From Verrucomicrobiaceae bacterium (lineage in GTDB: Bacteria; Verrucomicrobiota; Verrucomicrobiia; Verrucomicrobiales; Akkermansiaceae), in NCBI GenBank assembly GCA_027491155.1, contig JAIXWR010000009.1, forward strand, positions 62,001-126,000: a DNA stretch of 64,000 nt, read 5' to 3'. This document shows positions 1 through 9,462 of this stretch, piece after piece; the first letter of the stretch is position 1; every line of letters begins with the position of its first letter. A model generated the notes under the pieces. The model ran no database searches. It was given only the letters and a program-made list of their open reading frames with translations, and was not told where the DNA came from. Made by a program: the position numbers and the translations under genes.

Positions 1-88
1 CCCTGTGAGGACTCCAGCCCGATGCCGCAACGAGCTTGATTTGAACCGACCCACCGACTGCAAAACCGCCGGAGGAAGCAGCCAGCCT

Positions 89-496
89 CTACCCGAGCCA
101 GTTCTCCACCCGGAGCCCCGGCACGCGGGAGAACTCCGTGAAATTGGCGGTCACCAGCGTCAGGTCCAGCGCCCGCGCGTGGGCGGCGATCAGCAAGTCG
201 TTCGGCCCGATGGGATCGCCGGCCGCTTCAAGGGAGTGGCGGATGGCGGCATAGTGAAGATCGGCCGGCGCCTCGAACGGAAGTACCGCGATGCTGTCCA
301 GAATGGCTTCGACGCGCTCGGTGAGTTTGGCGGAATCCCGCTTCCGCGCGCCGAAGCGCAGCTCCGCGGCGACGACGATGCTGAGGCACACGGTTTCTTC
401 ACCAAACCGGGCGATGCGGTCGTGGACGACGCCAGTCGGATTCCGGATCAGGTCCGACACGATGTTCGTATCCAGGAGGTAGCGGAACGCGGCCAT
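89..496 (-). CDS. vapC: VapC-family PIN-domain toxin (ribonuclease)
   Basis: This gene encodes a 135-residue PIN-domain protein, the usual size for a VapC toxin, a Mg-dependent endoribonuclease in the cytoplasm. The N-terminus carries YLLDTN with Asp9. Glu45 lies in VVAAELRFGA, Asp100 in GPNDLLIAAHA, and the C-terminal TANFTEF segment completes the acidic pocket. A longer open frame extends upstream to 592, but that part overlaps vapB. The ATG at 496 puts the first PIN motif at the usual distance from the N-terminus and lies 7 bp after the vapB stop, as expected for a co-transcribed antitoxin-toxin pair. The family call is strong. The RNA target cannot be told from sequence. Confidence 0.9.
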   Translation of the reverse strand: MAAFRYLLDTNIVSDLIRNPTGVVHDRIARFGEETVCLSIVVAAELRFGARKRDSAKLTERVEAILDSIAVLPFEAPADLHYAAIRHSLEAAGDPIGPNDLLIAAHARALDLTLVTANFTEFSRVPGLRVENWLG

Positions 497-503
497 GGGG
501 AAA

Positions 504-779
504 TCACAGCCGGATGTCGTCCAAGGGAAGTGTGTCCCCGTCGATGTCGGGAAACTCTTCATCCAGCGGATCGAATCCGGCCAGCACCGCAAGCAGCCCT
601 TTCTTCTCCTCCACCGGCTCGATGATCAAGCGGTCACCCTCGCGATGCAACAGCACCTCGTTTCCGGGCAGCTCGAAGGCCTTGGGAATGCGCAGTGCCT
701 GATTGCGACCGTTGCGGAACAGCGCCGCCCGGCGGGTCTCCTGTGACGCATCATCGACTTTCGGCATAGGCTGAAGCAT
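504..779 (-). CDS. vapB: VapB/AbrB-type antitoxin
   Basis: This is a 91-residue protein with a SpoVT/AbrB-like swapped-hairpin N-terminus, including the RNGRNQALRIPKAFELPG signature seen in VapB and MazE antitoxins. An acidic C-terminal tail (DPLDEEFPDIDGDTLPLDD) probably wraps around the toxin. It lies directly upstream of the PIN-domain toxin and is expected to bind its own promoter DNA as part of the toxin-antitoxin complex. The ATG at 779 is the longest start. An internal ATG at 767 (MPKVDD) would also give a typical antitoxin, so the first four residues are uncertain. Confidence 0.88.
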   Translation of the reverse strand: MLQPMPKVDDASQETRRAALFRNGRNQALRIPKAFELPGNEVLLHREGDRLIIEPVEEKKGLLAVLAGFDPLDEEFPDIDGDTLPLDDIRL

Positions 780-899
780 AGGCCATCAAGTTGCCGAGTC
801 AAGAAAGCAGACCCAGGTCAGTAGTATCCGGCCCGCCCCCGCAACCTTGACCCTCATCCGGTGGTTCTTCTTCGCGTCCCAACCCCGCCCCTTGAACCC

Positions 900-1727
900 A
901 TGATCCGACTTCTGCTTCTCCTGCTGCTTTCCCCGCTGGCTACCGCATTCGCCGACACGCCCGAGTTCAAGGACACTCGGGAAGAAGTCTATAAAACCGT
1001 CGGCGACACCAAGCTGAAGCTCCACATCTTCGGCGAGTCCGATGTCGCGAAACCGAAGCCGGCCATCGTTTTCTTCTTCGGCGGCGGCTGGACTTCGGGA
1101 ACCCCCGCTCAGTTTGAAAAGCAGGCCCGGCACTTCGCGGGGCGCGGCATGATCGCCATCACCGCCGACTACCGGGTGAAGTCCCGGCAGAATGCAAAAC
1201 CCGTCGATTGCGTGAGCGACGCCAAGTCGGCGGTGGCGTGGATCCGCGCGAATGCCGAACGCCTGGGCATCGATCCGCAGAAGATCGCGGCCGCCGGCGG
1301 CTCCGCGGGCGGCCACATCGCCGCCTGCACCGGCACCGTGAGCGGCTTCGGCAGCGACGAGCGCCCGAACGCGATGATCCTCTTCAACCCGGCCTGCACA
1401 CTGGCGGCCATAGACGGTTGGGAGCCCAAGGGCTTCGGGGCGCGGGTCGCAGAGGAACGCCTGGGAACGGATCCCGTCGCGATTTCCCCGAGCCATCACA
1501 TCGGCCCGCACACGCCGCCGACGCTGATCCTCCACGGCAAAAATGACACCACGGTCCCCTATGCCTCGGTCGAGGCCTTCGAGAAGCAGATGAAGAAGGC
1601 AGACCGTCCCTGCAAGCTGGTCGGCTACGAGGGCGAGGGCCACGGATTCTTCAACCGCGGCAAAGCCTTCGACGCCACCCTGGCCGAGGCCGACCGCTTT
1701 CTCGTCGGACTCGGGTGGATCCAGTAA
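900..1727 (+). CDS. Secreted alpha/beta hydrolase (BD-FAE-like esterase)
   Basis: This is a 275-residue secreted alpha/beta hydrolase. An N-terminal signal peptide (MIRLLLLLLLSPLATAFA) precedes the catalytic domain. The oxyanion-hole motif FFGGGW, the nucleophile elbow GGSAGG (Ser135), Asp216 in HGKNDTTVP and His248 in GEGHGFF form a complete triad. The layout resembles bifunctional feruloyl/acetyl-xylan esterase-type enzymes, which remove ester decorations from plant polysaccharides, but the substrate is not determined by sequence. The open frame extends to 861. The ATG at 900 is preferred because it starts exactly at the signal peptide. The DUF3293 gene follows after 5 bp and is probably co-transcribed. 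Confidence 0.85.
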   Translation: MIRLLLLLLLSPLATAFADTPEFKDTREEVYKTVGDTKLKLHIFGESDVAKPKPAIVFFFGGGWTSGTPAQFEKQARHFAGRGMIAITADYRVKSRQNAKPVDCVSDAKSAVAWIRANAERLGIDPQKIAAAGGSAGGHIAACTGTVSGFGSDERPNAMILFNPACTLAAIDGWEPKGFGARVAEERLGTDPVAISPSHHIGPHTPPTLILHGKNDTTVPYASVEAFEKQMKKADRPCKLVGYEGEGHGFFNRGKAFDATLAEADRFLVGLGWIQ

Positions 1728-1732
1728 GAGCC

Positions 1733-2125
1733 ATGTCCCTTCCTCCCGAATTCCTTTCGACCGTGTTCCTTCCTGTCGAAGCGGCGGATTCCCTGCCTGC
1801 CTCCTTCGCCATCATCACGGCATCGAATCCGGAAGGCGTGACGGCGGACCAAGTCCTTAATGAGATCGCCGACGAAGTGCTCCGCCGCGAGCTTGAAGAG
1901 CTCGGGCTCTCCCCGATCCGCGCCACCGGCTGCTCGCCCGATCTTTCACACCGGGAGCCCGGCTGGGCGGTCCCGGTATCCAAGGTGGAAGCGGTCGCCC
2001 TCGGCCGCCGTCACCGGCAGCTCGCGGTTTGGATGGTGCGGAACGACCAGCTCGACCTTGTCGATTGCGCGACCGGAGAGGAGATCCGGATCGGGAGCTT
2101 TTCGAGCCGGATCGTCGCCGGCTGA
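1733..2125 (+). CDS. DUF3293 family protein
   Basis: This is a 130-residue soluble protein with no signal peptide or membrane segment. It contains the ASFAIITASNPEG opening and a central SPIRATGCSPD stretch followed by HREPGWAV. A late region (ALGRRHRQLAVWMV) resembles the DUF3293 family, whose function is unknown. The ATG at 1733 sits 5 bp after the esterase stop. A frame extension to 1715 overlaps the esterase end and is less likely. Its place behind a secreted esterase suggests co-transcription, but no functional link can be drawn. Confidence 0.75.
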   Translation: MSLPPEFLSTVFLPVEAADSLPASFAIITASNPEGVTADQVLNEIADEVLRRELEELGLSPIRATGCSPDLSHREPGWAVPVSKVEAVALGRRHRQLAVWMVRNDQLDLVDCATGEEIRIGSFSSRIVAG

Positions 2126-2222
2126 ACTGCCCGAGGACGGCATTCCGCCTGCTCTGGTGACGGATCCGCCCCGGAAACGCCGGTTTGCAAATCGACGCGA
2201 TCCGTGGAGAATCGCCCCGCCC

Positions 2223-5200
2223 ATGTCCCGGCCCCTTTACCGGCTGCTGCTTCCATTCCTCGCCTCGCTGGCCGGGGCCGCACAGGCCGTGCCGTATTTC
2301 GAGAACGTCTGGCAACTCGGCGTGGACGACACGACGCCGAACGAATTCGGCGGGGCGACCTGGACCTCGAACGCGACCCCGGGATCGCCGACGGTGAAGG
2401 ACGACGACTTCTACCTCGCCGGCACCTATCCGGGCTTCGGCGCCATCGCCGGTGAAGCGCTGCCAAACTTCGAACGCGAGGTGACCGGCGGCGACCCTCG
2501 GAACCGCATCCACTTCCCGCTGACCGCGGCCCAGGCCTCGGCGGGCTCGCGGCTGAAGCTGACGGTCGACCTGATCTGGGGCGGCTGGTCGTCGCCGGGC
2601 TTCGGCACCCACAACCTCACCATCACGATGAACGGCCAGCCGGTGAAAAGCTTCACCGGCATCACCTGGAATCGCACGCTGGAGGTGACCTTTCCCGCGA
2701 CCTCGGTGAACGCCGTGACCGGCCCCAACGTGATCCAGATCGAACGGACCGGCGGCACCGCGGGCGGATGGATCGGCTTCGATTTCCTGAAGCTGGACCA
2801 CGATCCGACCGGCATGCAGGACGCGGACGGCGACGGCCTGCCGCGCTGGTATGAGGAAAGCTTCGGCCTCAGCGAAAGCAACGCCGCCGATGCCGCGGCC
2901 GACCCCGACGGCGACGGGCGGACGACGCTGGTCGAAATGCAGGCCGGCACCAATCCGACCGATGCCGATACCGACAACGACGGCATTTCCGATTCCGCGG
3001 AAATTACCTCGGGCACCAACCCGCTGCTCCGCGACACCGATGGCGACGGACTTCCCGACGGCGCGGAAACGGGCACCAATCCCCTGCTTGCCGACAGCGA
3101 CGGCGACGGTCATCCGGACAACATCGAACTCGAGCAGGGCACCAACCCCGCCTCCGCGGCCTCGGTGCCCTTCGACTTCCCCGGCGCGATCGGCCTCCAG
3201 TTCGTGGCGGAGTCGCTGCAATCTGCCGCCCTTCCCGCGATAGAGCCCGCCGGCTTCTTCCGCTTTCCGCACTGGAATGCCGCCACCCCCTTGCCCCAGT
3301 GGCGGCCGGACGGTGCCGTCACCAGCGGGACGGTGGCAGCCTTGAAGAACCATCGCGGCCAAGCGACCGCCGCCGGTGCGAGCTGGAGCTGCCACTTCGC
3401 CACCCCCGGCCTGCACAAGGGAAGCAGCGACGAACGCCTGCTCGCCGGCATGCTCCGCACCCAGCGGACCGGCACCATCAACTCGAACGGCGTCGTCACC
3501 ACCGCGATCAACACGCCGTCCTCCGTCACCCTGACCGGCATCCCCTACCCGGCTTACGACCTCATCGTCTACGCCGGCTACGTCTATCCGGGATCGCGCG
3601 CCGTCGTCTCCCGCCAGGGCGACGCGGGGAGCAACCGCTTCTTGATCTCCGCCTCCGAGCCCCCGTTCCGCGGCTTCCGCGAGGTCACCTCCACCTCCAC
3701 GCCCCGGCCCGGAAACTTCGTCCGCTACCGGAATCTCAGCGGCGCGAGCCAGACCATCACCTTGACCTCTCTGCCGCCGCTTCCTCCCGCCCCCGGCACC
3801 GGCGGCGCGCTGGTCACCGTGAACTATGCGACTTATGCGGGGATCCACGGCATCCAGATCATCGACAGCGGCACCGATACCGATGGCGACGGCTTGAAGG
3901 ACGCGGTGGAAATCGAACACCGCCTGAATCCCGCGCTCACCGATGCCGGCGCAGATGCCGACGGCGATGGAGTGACGAACGCCGCGGAAATCGCAGTTGG
4001 CACCGAGGTCCATCACCGCGACAGCGACCGCGACGGGATCGAAGACGGCAGCGACGCCGGCCCGCTCGATCCGGACCGCGACGACGACGGCCTGCTCGAT
4101 GGCGACGAAGTGAACGGCTCGCCTTTCGCCTCCCTGCCGGACGATGCCGACAGCGACAACGACGGCTACGACGACGCCATCGAGCGCAAGGCCGGCACCG
4201 ACCCGATGTCCGCCGCCAGCACGCCGCCGTCCGTGCCGACCTGGAACGCGACGACCCGCACCTGGACCTGGCGCATTGAGAACATCCGCCTGCTGTGGAA
4301 CCACCCGCAGTCGATGCTCGGCGCGGTGGACACCGACGACGCGATGCTGTGCGAAGCCGTGGCGCAGGTGAACCAGGGCGGCTGGAACAAATCGGTCGGC
4401 ATCGGCCTGCGTTACCGCGACGGCCGCGTGACCTACCGCTTCCGCTGCATCGAGGGCCTCTTTCATGTAAGCGGGCAGCCGGCCAGCGGTTTCTGGAACA
4501 GCGACTGGAACAATCCGCCCGCCGACCGCAAGGCGGACTTCGGCTTCAGCGGCCACGGCGATGCCGACGACTCCAAGCCGCTGCGGATGGAGTTCACCGC
4601 CACCCGGCCGAACACCTCCGTCAACTCGTGGACCCTCAATTTCCTCATCGCCGACCTGACGAATCCCGCCAGCCCGGTGACGATCGCCACCTACACGTGG
4701 AACAACGCCTTCGCCGCGGAACCCACGCTGTTGGACGGCTCGGCCGTCTGGACGAATGCCGACGGCATCCCGGGGGCCTTCGACGTGGAGCTGGAAACCG
4801 GCGTCGATGCCTGGATTTCCGCAGCTCCGCTCGGTCCCGCCGATGCCGATAGCGACGGCATGCCGGACGCATGGGAAAGCACCCACCTTTTCAATCCGGC
4901 CAGCGCCACCGACGCGCCGCTCGATGCCGACGGCGACGGGCTTTCGAATCTCCGCGAGTTCCTCGCCGGCACGCTTCCGCGCGATGCCGACAGCGACGAC
5001 GACGGGGCATCCGACGGCATCGAGCTCTACCATGGCGCGGACCCGCTTTCCGCGACGAGCGTGCCGGCGTGGTTCAGCTTCACCGGCAACGTCTCCGATC
5101 TCGATGGCGATGGACTTTCCGACGCATGGACGCTCTGGTCCGGTGGCACGCCCCGCGCACCGCTGGCCGACGACGATGGCGACGGCATGAGCAACCTCGA

Positions 5201-7247
5201 GGAAAGCGAGGCCGGCACCGATCCGGACGACGCCGCGTCGAAGATCGACCTCCACGCGTGGCGGCAGAACGGCGACCTCGTCCTGTCGTGGACCGACCTG
5301 CCATTGAAGGACTGGGACATCGCCACCAGCGCCACGCTGGACTCGTGGGTGGACGCCACGGGTTTGCCAGCCTCTAACGTCGTCGACGGCCGCCGCCGCC
5401 TCGTTCTCCCGGCCGCATCGTTGCCGCCCGGGAAGAACTTCTACCGCGCGGAAATCCTGCCGAAGGACAGCGACGGCGACGGCGTGGAAGACTGGGCGGA
5501 GAGCGAGGTGCTCGGCTCCTCCAACAGCAGCGCCGACACGCTCGCGCAGTCCATGGTCCGCTCGAACGGCCAGCCGCTTTCCGGGGATGCCGCCGCGCTG
5601 CTGGAAAGGATCCAGGGTTCTTCGCCTTCGGGCGGCCCGCCGGGCTCCAGCGCCCCCGCCGCGCCGTCGCCGGTGAATGCCTCCCGCTTCCTGATGCAGT
5701 CGACCTTCGGCCCGACGCCCGAGGACATCGCGCAAGTGCGCCAGCTCGGCTTCGAAGCGTGGATCGACGAACAACTCGCCCTGCCGCCGACCTTCCACAC
5801 GCCCTACATCCTGGAAGTGAAACGCGACGCCACCGGCCCGCAGATCGACCCGACCTACAACTTCAGCGATCAGGACCAGTTCCTCTTCGGCAACAACTCG
5901 ACCACGCCCTTCGCCCGCGCCGCCATCGCCGGGCCGGACCAGCTCCGCCAGCGCGTTGCCTTCGCCCTCTCGCAAATCCTCGTGGTTTCCCGCCGCGACG
6001 CGAACCTCGAGGAGAAGCCCGAGGGCATGACGAACTACTACGACATGCTGCTCCGCCACGCCCTCGGCAACTACGGCGAGCTGCTGCAGGATGTCGCCCT
6101 CCACCCGGCGATGGGCGCTTACCTCAGCCACGCCGGCAACCAGAAGGCCGATCCTTCGATCCCCCGCTATCCGGATGAAAACTTCGCCCGCGAGCTGATG
6201 CAGCTTTTCACCATCGGCCTGTGGGAACTGAACGCCGACGGCAGCCGCAAGCTCGATCCGCTGGGCGAGCCGATCCCGACCTACGACAACGGCGACATCA
6301 CCGAGATGGCCCGCGTTTTCACCGGGCTCTACTACGACTCGCCCTACGGCTGGGGTGGAGGCGGCTGGGCGGACGAGCATTTCACCAGGCCGATGGTGAT
6401 GCACGCCGACCGCCACGACTTCGAGGCGAAGCAGCTGCCGCGCGGCTTCGTCGTGCCGCCGCGCGAGCCGACCGAAAGCAACGGCCTGCAGGACATCCGC
6501 GATGCGGTGGACTCGCTGTTCCGCCACCCCAACACCCCGCCCTTCGTCTGCCGCCAGCTCATCCAGTTCCTCGTCACCGACAATCCATCGCCGGCTTACA
6601 TCCAGCGGGTTCAGGACGTGTTCGTGAACGACGGCAGCGGCGAGCGCGGCAACCTCGGCGCGGTGGTGAAGGCGATCCTGCTCGACCCCGAGGCCCGCCA
6701 GAAGCCGCTGTCCGACTCCTTCGGCAAGGTCCGCGAACCGGTGATCAAGACCATGCACCTCGGCCGGCTCTTCAAGCTCGCGGAAACCCACCCGGACTTC
6801 GTCTGGTGGAACTGGACCGAAACCTACTACGGATCCAGTAAACAGGAGCCGATGAACTCGCCCAGCGTCTTCAATTTCTACACGCCCGTCTATCAAGCCC
6901 CCGGCGAGATCCGCAACGCCGGCCTGGTCAGCCCCGGCTTCCAGATCGTCGACACCTACTCGTCGATCTCCTTCCCCAATCTCGTCTGGGACTACCTCCA
7001 CCGCGGCTTCCGTTCGTCCTACGACTGGTGGTATCCCCTCGACTATTCGGCCACCCTCTTGCTCGCCGAGAACCCCGCCGCGCTGGTCGATCACGTCAAC
7101 CTGCTGGTCTGCGCCGGCAGCATGACCGCCCGCACCCGCGGCCTGCTGCTGACCGCCCTTTCGAATCCCGCACTTGCCACCAAGGAACGCGTCGCCCTCG
7201 CGATCTGGACCGCCATGACCTGCCCGGAAGGGGCGGTGCAGCGGTAG
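2223..7247 (+). CDS. Giant secreted TSP3-repeat protein with C-terminal DUF1800 domain
   Basis: This is a 1674-residue exported protein with signal peptide MSRPLYRLLLPFLASLAGAAQA. A roughly 170-residue beta-rich N-terminal domain follows, resembling carbohydrate-binding modules. Next come several clusters of calcium-binding thrombospondin-type-3 repeats (DADGDGLP, DTDNDGISD, DSDGDGHPD) interspersed with uncharacterised beta domains. The final 500 residues, from about 1150 (NASRFLMQSTFGPT), match DUF1800, including ENFARELMQLFTIG and DITEMARVFTG. DUF1800 proteins are usually near 500 residues, so this one is about three times the usual size. It is followed 40 bp later by a DUF1501 gene, the standard partner. 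The ATG at 2223 begins the signal peptide; the open frame runs further upstream without support. The biochemical role of DUF1800 is unknown. Confidence 0.88.
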   Translation: MSRPLYRLLLPFLASLAGAAQAVPYFENVWQLGVDDTTPNEFGGATWTSNATPGSPTVKDDDFYLAGTYPGFGAIAGEALPNFEREVTGGDPRNRIHFPLTAAQASAGSRLKLTVDLIWGGWSSPGFGTHNLTITMNGQPVKSFTGITWNRTLEVTFPATSVNAVTGPNVIQIERTGGTAGGWIGFDFLKLDHDPTGMQDADGDGLPRWYEESFGLSESNAADAAADPDGDGRTTLVEMQAGTNPTDADTDNDGISDSAEITSGTNPLLRDTDGDGLPDGAETGTNPLLADSDGDGHPDNIELEQGTNPASAASVPFDFPGAIGLQFVAESLQSAALPAIEPAGFFRFPHWNAATPLPQWRPDGAVTSGTVAALKNHRGQATAAGASWSCHFATPGLHKGSSDERLLAGMLRTQRTGTINSNGVVTTAINTPSSVTLTGIPYPAYDLIVYAGYVYPGSRAVVSRQGDAGSNRFLISASEPPFRGFREVTSTSTPRPGNFVRYRNLSGASQTITLTSLPPLPPAPGTGGALVTVNYATYAGIHGIQIIDSGTDTDGDGLKDAVEIEHRLNPALTDAGADADGDGVTNAAEIAVGTEVHHRDSDRDGIEDGSDAGPLDPDRDDDGLLDGDEVNGSPFASLPDDADSDNDGYDDAIERKAGTDPMSAASTPPSVPTWNATTRTWTWRIENIRLLWNHPQSMLGAVDTDDAMLCEAVAQVNQGGWNKSVGIGLRYRDGRVTYRFRCIEGLFHVSGQPASGFWNSDWNNPPADRKADFGFSGHGDADDSKPLRMEFTATRPNTSVNSWTLNFLIADLTNPASPVTIATYTWNNAFAAEPTLLDGSAVWTNADGIPGAFDVELETGVDAWISAAPLGPADADSDGMPDAWESTHLFNPASATDAPLDADGDGLSNLREFLAGTLPRDADSDDDGASDGIELYHGADPLSATSVPAWFSFTGNVSDLDGDGLSDAWTLWSGGTPRAPLADDDGDGMSNLEESEAGTDPDDAASKIDLHAWRQNGDLVLSWTDLPLKDWDIATSATLDSWVDATGLPASNVVDGRRRLVLPAASLPPGKNFYRAEILPKDSDGDGVEDWAESEVLGSSNSSADTLAQSMVRSNGQPLSGDAAALLERIQGSSPSGGPPGSSAPAAPSPVNASRFLMQSTFGPTPEDIAQVRQLGFEAWIDEQLALPPTFHTPYILEVKRDATGPQIDPTYNFSDQDQFLFGNNSTTPFARAAIAGPDQLRQRVAFALSQILVVSRRDANLEEKPEGMTNYYDMLLRHALGNYGELLQDVALHPAMGAYLSHAGNQKADPSIPRYPDENFARELMQLFTIGLWELNADGSRKLDPLGEPIPTYDNGDITEMARVFTGLYYDSPYGWGGGGWADEHFTRPMVMHADRHDFEAKQLPRGFVVPPREPTESNGLQDIRDAVDSLFRHPNTPPFVCRQLIQFLVTDNPSPAYIQRVQDVFVNDGSGERGNLGAVVKAILLDPEARQKPLSDSFGKVREPVIKTMHLGRLFKLAETHPDFVWWNWTETYYGSSKQEPMNSPSVFNFYTPVYQAPGEIRNAGLVSPGFQIVDTYSSISFPNLVWDYLHRGFRSSYDWWYPLDYSATLLLAENPAALVDHVNLLVCAGSMTARTRGLLLTALSNPALATKERVALAIWTAMTCPEGAVQR

Positions 7248-7287
7248 GCTTCATTCCCGTCTTCACTCCGAATACCAGGACCCCATC

Positions 7288-8736
7288 ATGCGCACCCGCC
7301 GACAGTTCCTCGGAGAAGCCAGTTGCGCCGCGATCGGCTCGACTTCCGTTCTTTCGACGCTGCTCAACCTGACGATGGCGAACCACGCCGCCGCGCAGGG
7401 CGGCTTCGGGACGCAGCGCAAGACCCTCGTCTGCGTCTTCCTGTCCGGTGGCTGCGATACCTTCAACCTGCTGATCCCCCGCGGGGCGGGCTACGCCGAA
7501 TACGCCGCCGCCCGCTCGAACCTCGCGATCCCGGAGGCCCAGCTGCGGAACCTCGCCGGCACCAACTTCGGCCTCCATCCCTCCTGCCCGAAGCTCGCCG
7601 AGATGTTCAACGGCACCGGCGCCTTCACCGGCAAGAAGCGGGCCAGCCTGCTGGCGAACGTCGGCACGCTGATCGAGCCGATCCCGAACAAGGCCGCCTA
7701 CCTGAACGGCAGCGTCGCCGTGCCGAAGGCGCTCTTCTCCCACCGCGACCAGATCGAGCAATGGCAGACCTCCGTGCCGCAGGGCATGCAGGTCCTTTCC
7801 GGCTGGGGTGGACGCGCGGCCGACGTCATCCACTCGACGCTCAACACCGAGCAGACCGGCGGCTTCTACATGCCGATGAATTTCTCGATGGCCGGCAACT
7901 CCGCCTTCCAGATCGGCCAGAGCGAGGGCCAGTTCGTCATCACCGGCGGCGGCGCGCTGTCCTTCACCGGCGCGTCCGGCAACTCGGCGGTGCTCCAGGC
8001 GAAGCAGCAGCTTATCGAGGACAGCGTCGCCAGCCCGGTCGAGGAACACTACCGCAACCTCTTCCACCGCACCCACGCCCGCATCACCGCGAACTCGATG
8101 GCCCGCGGCGAGGAGTTCCAGCAGCACTTCGCCAACCCCGGCACGCTCAACAGCCAGAACGTGACGAACGTGGTCAACAACGCCGCGTTCCCGGACCACT
8201 GGATCTCCTCGCAGTTCCGCGCCGCGGTGAAAACCATCGCGATCCGCCAGCAGCTCAAGCTGATGCGCCAGACGATCTTCATCGAGTTTGGCGGCTGGGA
8301 CCACCACGCCGAACTGCTGCAGAACCACGGCACCATGCTGGGCGTGCTCGACGGCGCACTCCACGCCTTCCAGCAGTGCCTCGAAACGCTGGGCCTCGCC
8401 AACGACGTCATCACCTTCACCTGCTCCGACTTCGGCCGCACCCTGCGCTCGAACGGCCAGGGCACCGACCACGCCTGGTCCAGCAACCAGATCGTCATGG
8501 GCGGCCCGGTCGCAGGCGGGCAGATCCGCGGGACTTTCCCGTCGCTGGTCATCGAGGGCGCCGACGACGTCGGCCGCGGCGGCCGCATCTTCCCGCGGCT
8601 CTCCGCCGACGAGTATTTCTGCGAGCTCCTCCGCTGGTTCGGCGTCACCCCCGGCGACATGGACATGGTGCTGCCGAACATCGGGAACTTCTACGATCCC
8701 TCCAGTACTTCGAATCCGGTGGGCTTCCTCGTCTGA
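7288..8736 (+). CDS. DUF1501 family Tat-exported protein
   Basis: This is a 482-residue protein with a twin-arginine signal near the N-terminus (MRTRRQFLGEASCAAIGS), so it is probably exported folded. The mature part has the DUF1501 hallmarks: LVCVFLSGGCDTFNLLIPR near the start, FGGWDHHAEL in the middle and TFTCSDFGRTLRSNGQGTDH towards the end. DUF1501 is structurally related to the alkaline phosphatase/sulfatase superfamily, but no reaction is established. The gene lies 40 bp behind the DUF1800 gene, and the two families are almost always paired in Planctomycetes and Verrucomicrobia. A weak AGGA lies 7 bp before the ATG. Confidence 0.92.
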   Translation: MRTRRQFLGEASCAAIGSTSVLSTLLNLTMANHAAAQGGFGTQRKTLVCVFLSGGCDTFNLLIPRGAGYAEYAAARSNLAIPEAQLRNLAGTNFGLHPSCPKLAEMFNGTGAFTGKKRASLLANVGTLIEPIPNKAAYLNGSVAVPKALFSHRDQIEQWQTSVPQGMQVLSGWGGRAADVIHSTLNTEQTGGFYMPMNFSMAGNSAFQIGQSEGQFVITGGGALSFTGASGNSAVLQAKQQLIEDSVASPVEEHYRNLFHRTHARITANSMARGEEFQQHFANPGTLNSQNVTNVVNNAAFPDHWISSQFRAAVKTIAIRQQLKLMRQTIFIEFGGWDHHAELLQNHGTMLGVLDGALHAFQQCLETLGLANDVITFTCSDFGRTLRSNGQGTDHAWSSNQIVMGGPVAGGQIRGTFPSLVIEGADDVGRGGRIFPRLSADEYFCELLRWFGVTPGDMDMVLPNIGNFYDPSSTSNPVGFLV

Positions 8737-8738
8737 CC

Positions 8739-9251
8739 ATGAAATGGCACGGCTGGCTGGCGCTCGCCTTCATCCTTGCTTTGCTCGGCTGGATGTTCGT
8801 CAACCTCCACTCCGTCCCTCCCCGGACCGAGGCCGTTTCCCCGCCGGAATCTCAGTCGGTCGCGCCGAAGCCCGCGCCGCCTCTTCCCGCGGAAGCCCTC
8901 CTCGCCGGCTACGCCGACCCCGCCACCCCGCCGATCGCAGACCTGAAGAAACTCCACCGCGTGGTCACCGGCTACTTCTCCGTGGTGAAGGACTCCTCGA
9001 AGAACCCGATCGGCGGCAATGCCGACCTCGCCGCCGCCCTCCGCGGCGAGAACCCGAACCGGGAGATCCTCCTCCCCGCCGCGCACCCGGTCTTCTCCGC
9101 CGACGGCCTCCTGCTCGACCGCTGGAACACCCCGCTCATCGTCCATCCCGAGGCCTGGCGCGAACTCGAACTCCGCTCCGCAGGCCCGGACAAGACTCCC
9201 TATACCGCCGACGATCTGATCCTCCTGCAAAACGGCCATCAACCCCGCTGA
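8739..9251 (+). CDS. Small membrane-anchored protein with GspG-like C-terminus
   Basis: This is a 170-residue protein whose ATG falls 2 bp after the DUF1501 stop, so it belongs to the same operon. It has one N-terminal membrane segment (WLALAFILALLGWMF), a proline-rich linker, and a C-terminal region ending in LRSAGPDKTPYTADDLILLQ. That ending resembles the type II secretion major pseudopilin C-terminus (D-x-W-G-x-P, then SxGPDxxxxTxDDI). The pilin-type prepilin peptidase motif is not obvious at the N-terminus, so it is unlikely to be a true pilin. A role as an accessory to the DUF1800/DUF1501 pair is inferred only from linkage. Confidence 0.75.
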   Translation: MKWHGWLALAFILALLGWMFVNLHSVPPRTEAVSPPESQSVAPKPAPPLPAEALLAGYADPATPPIADLKKLHRVVTGYFSVVKDSSKNPIGGNADLAAALRGENPNREILLPAAHPVFSADGLLLDRWNTPLIVHPEAWRELELRSAGPDKTPYTADDLILLQNGHQPR

Positions 9252-9462
9252 GCGTGGTCATGCTTCGGAAGGGCATCACGAGACCCGAGCGAGTTCCGGG
9301 TGTCCAAAGGAATTCCGTTAACCATTGCCCTACCCGGGGAATGGAAGCGGGACCAAACCCAAGCCGCGCGGCCAATGCCCGCCTAACCGAATCCATGGCA
9401 GGAAGCACCGGAACGCTCCGTAGGCAGTTTGAGCGACGACCGCAACCCGCTCGACCTATCTC

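Noticed and set aside
786-1643. A 285-codon open frame antisense to the alpha/beta hydrolase.
   Set aside because: No motif is seen, and the opposite strand encodes an esterase with a full catalytic triad.
1857-7094. A 1745-codon open frame on the minus strand opposite the DUF1800 gene.
   Set aside because: Its translation is rich in Gly, Arg, Val and Ala with no domain or signal, as expected for the antisense of a GC-rich gene with strong codon bias. The plus-strand frame has a signal peptide and recognisable domains.
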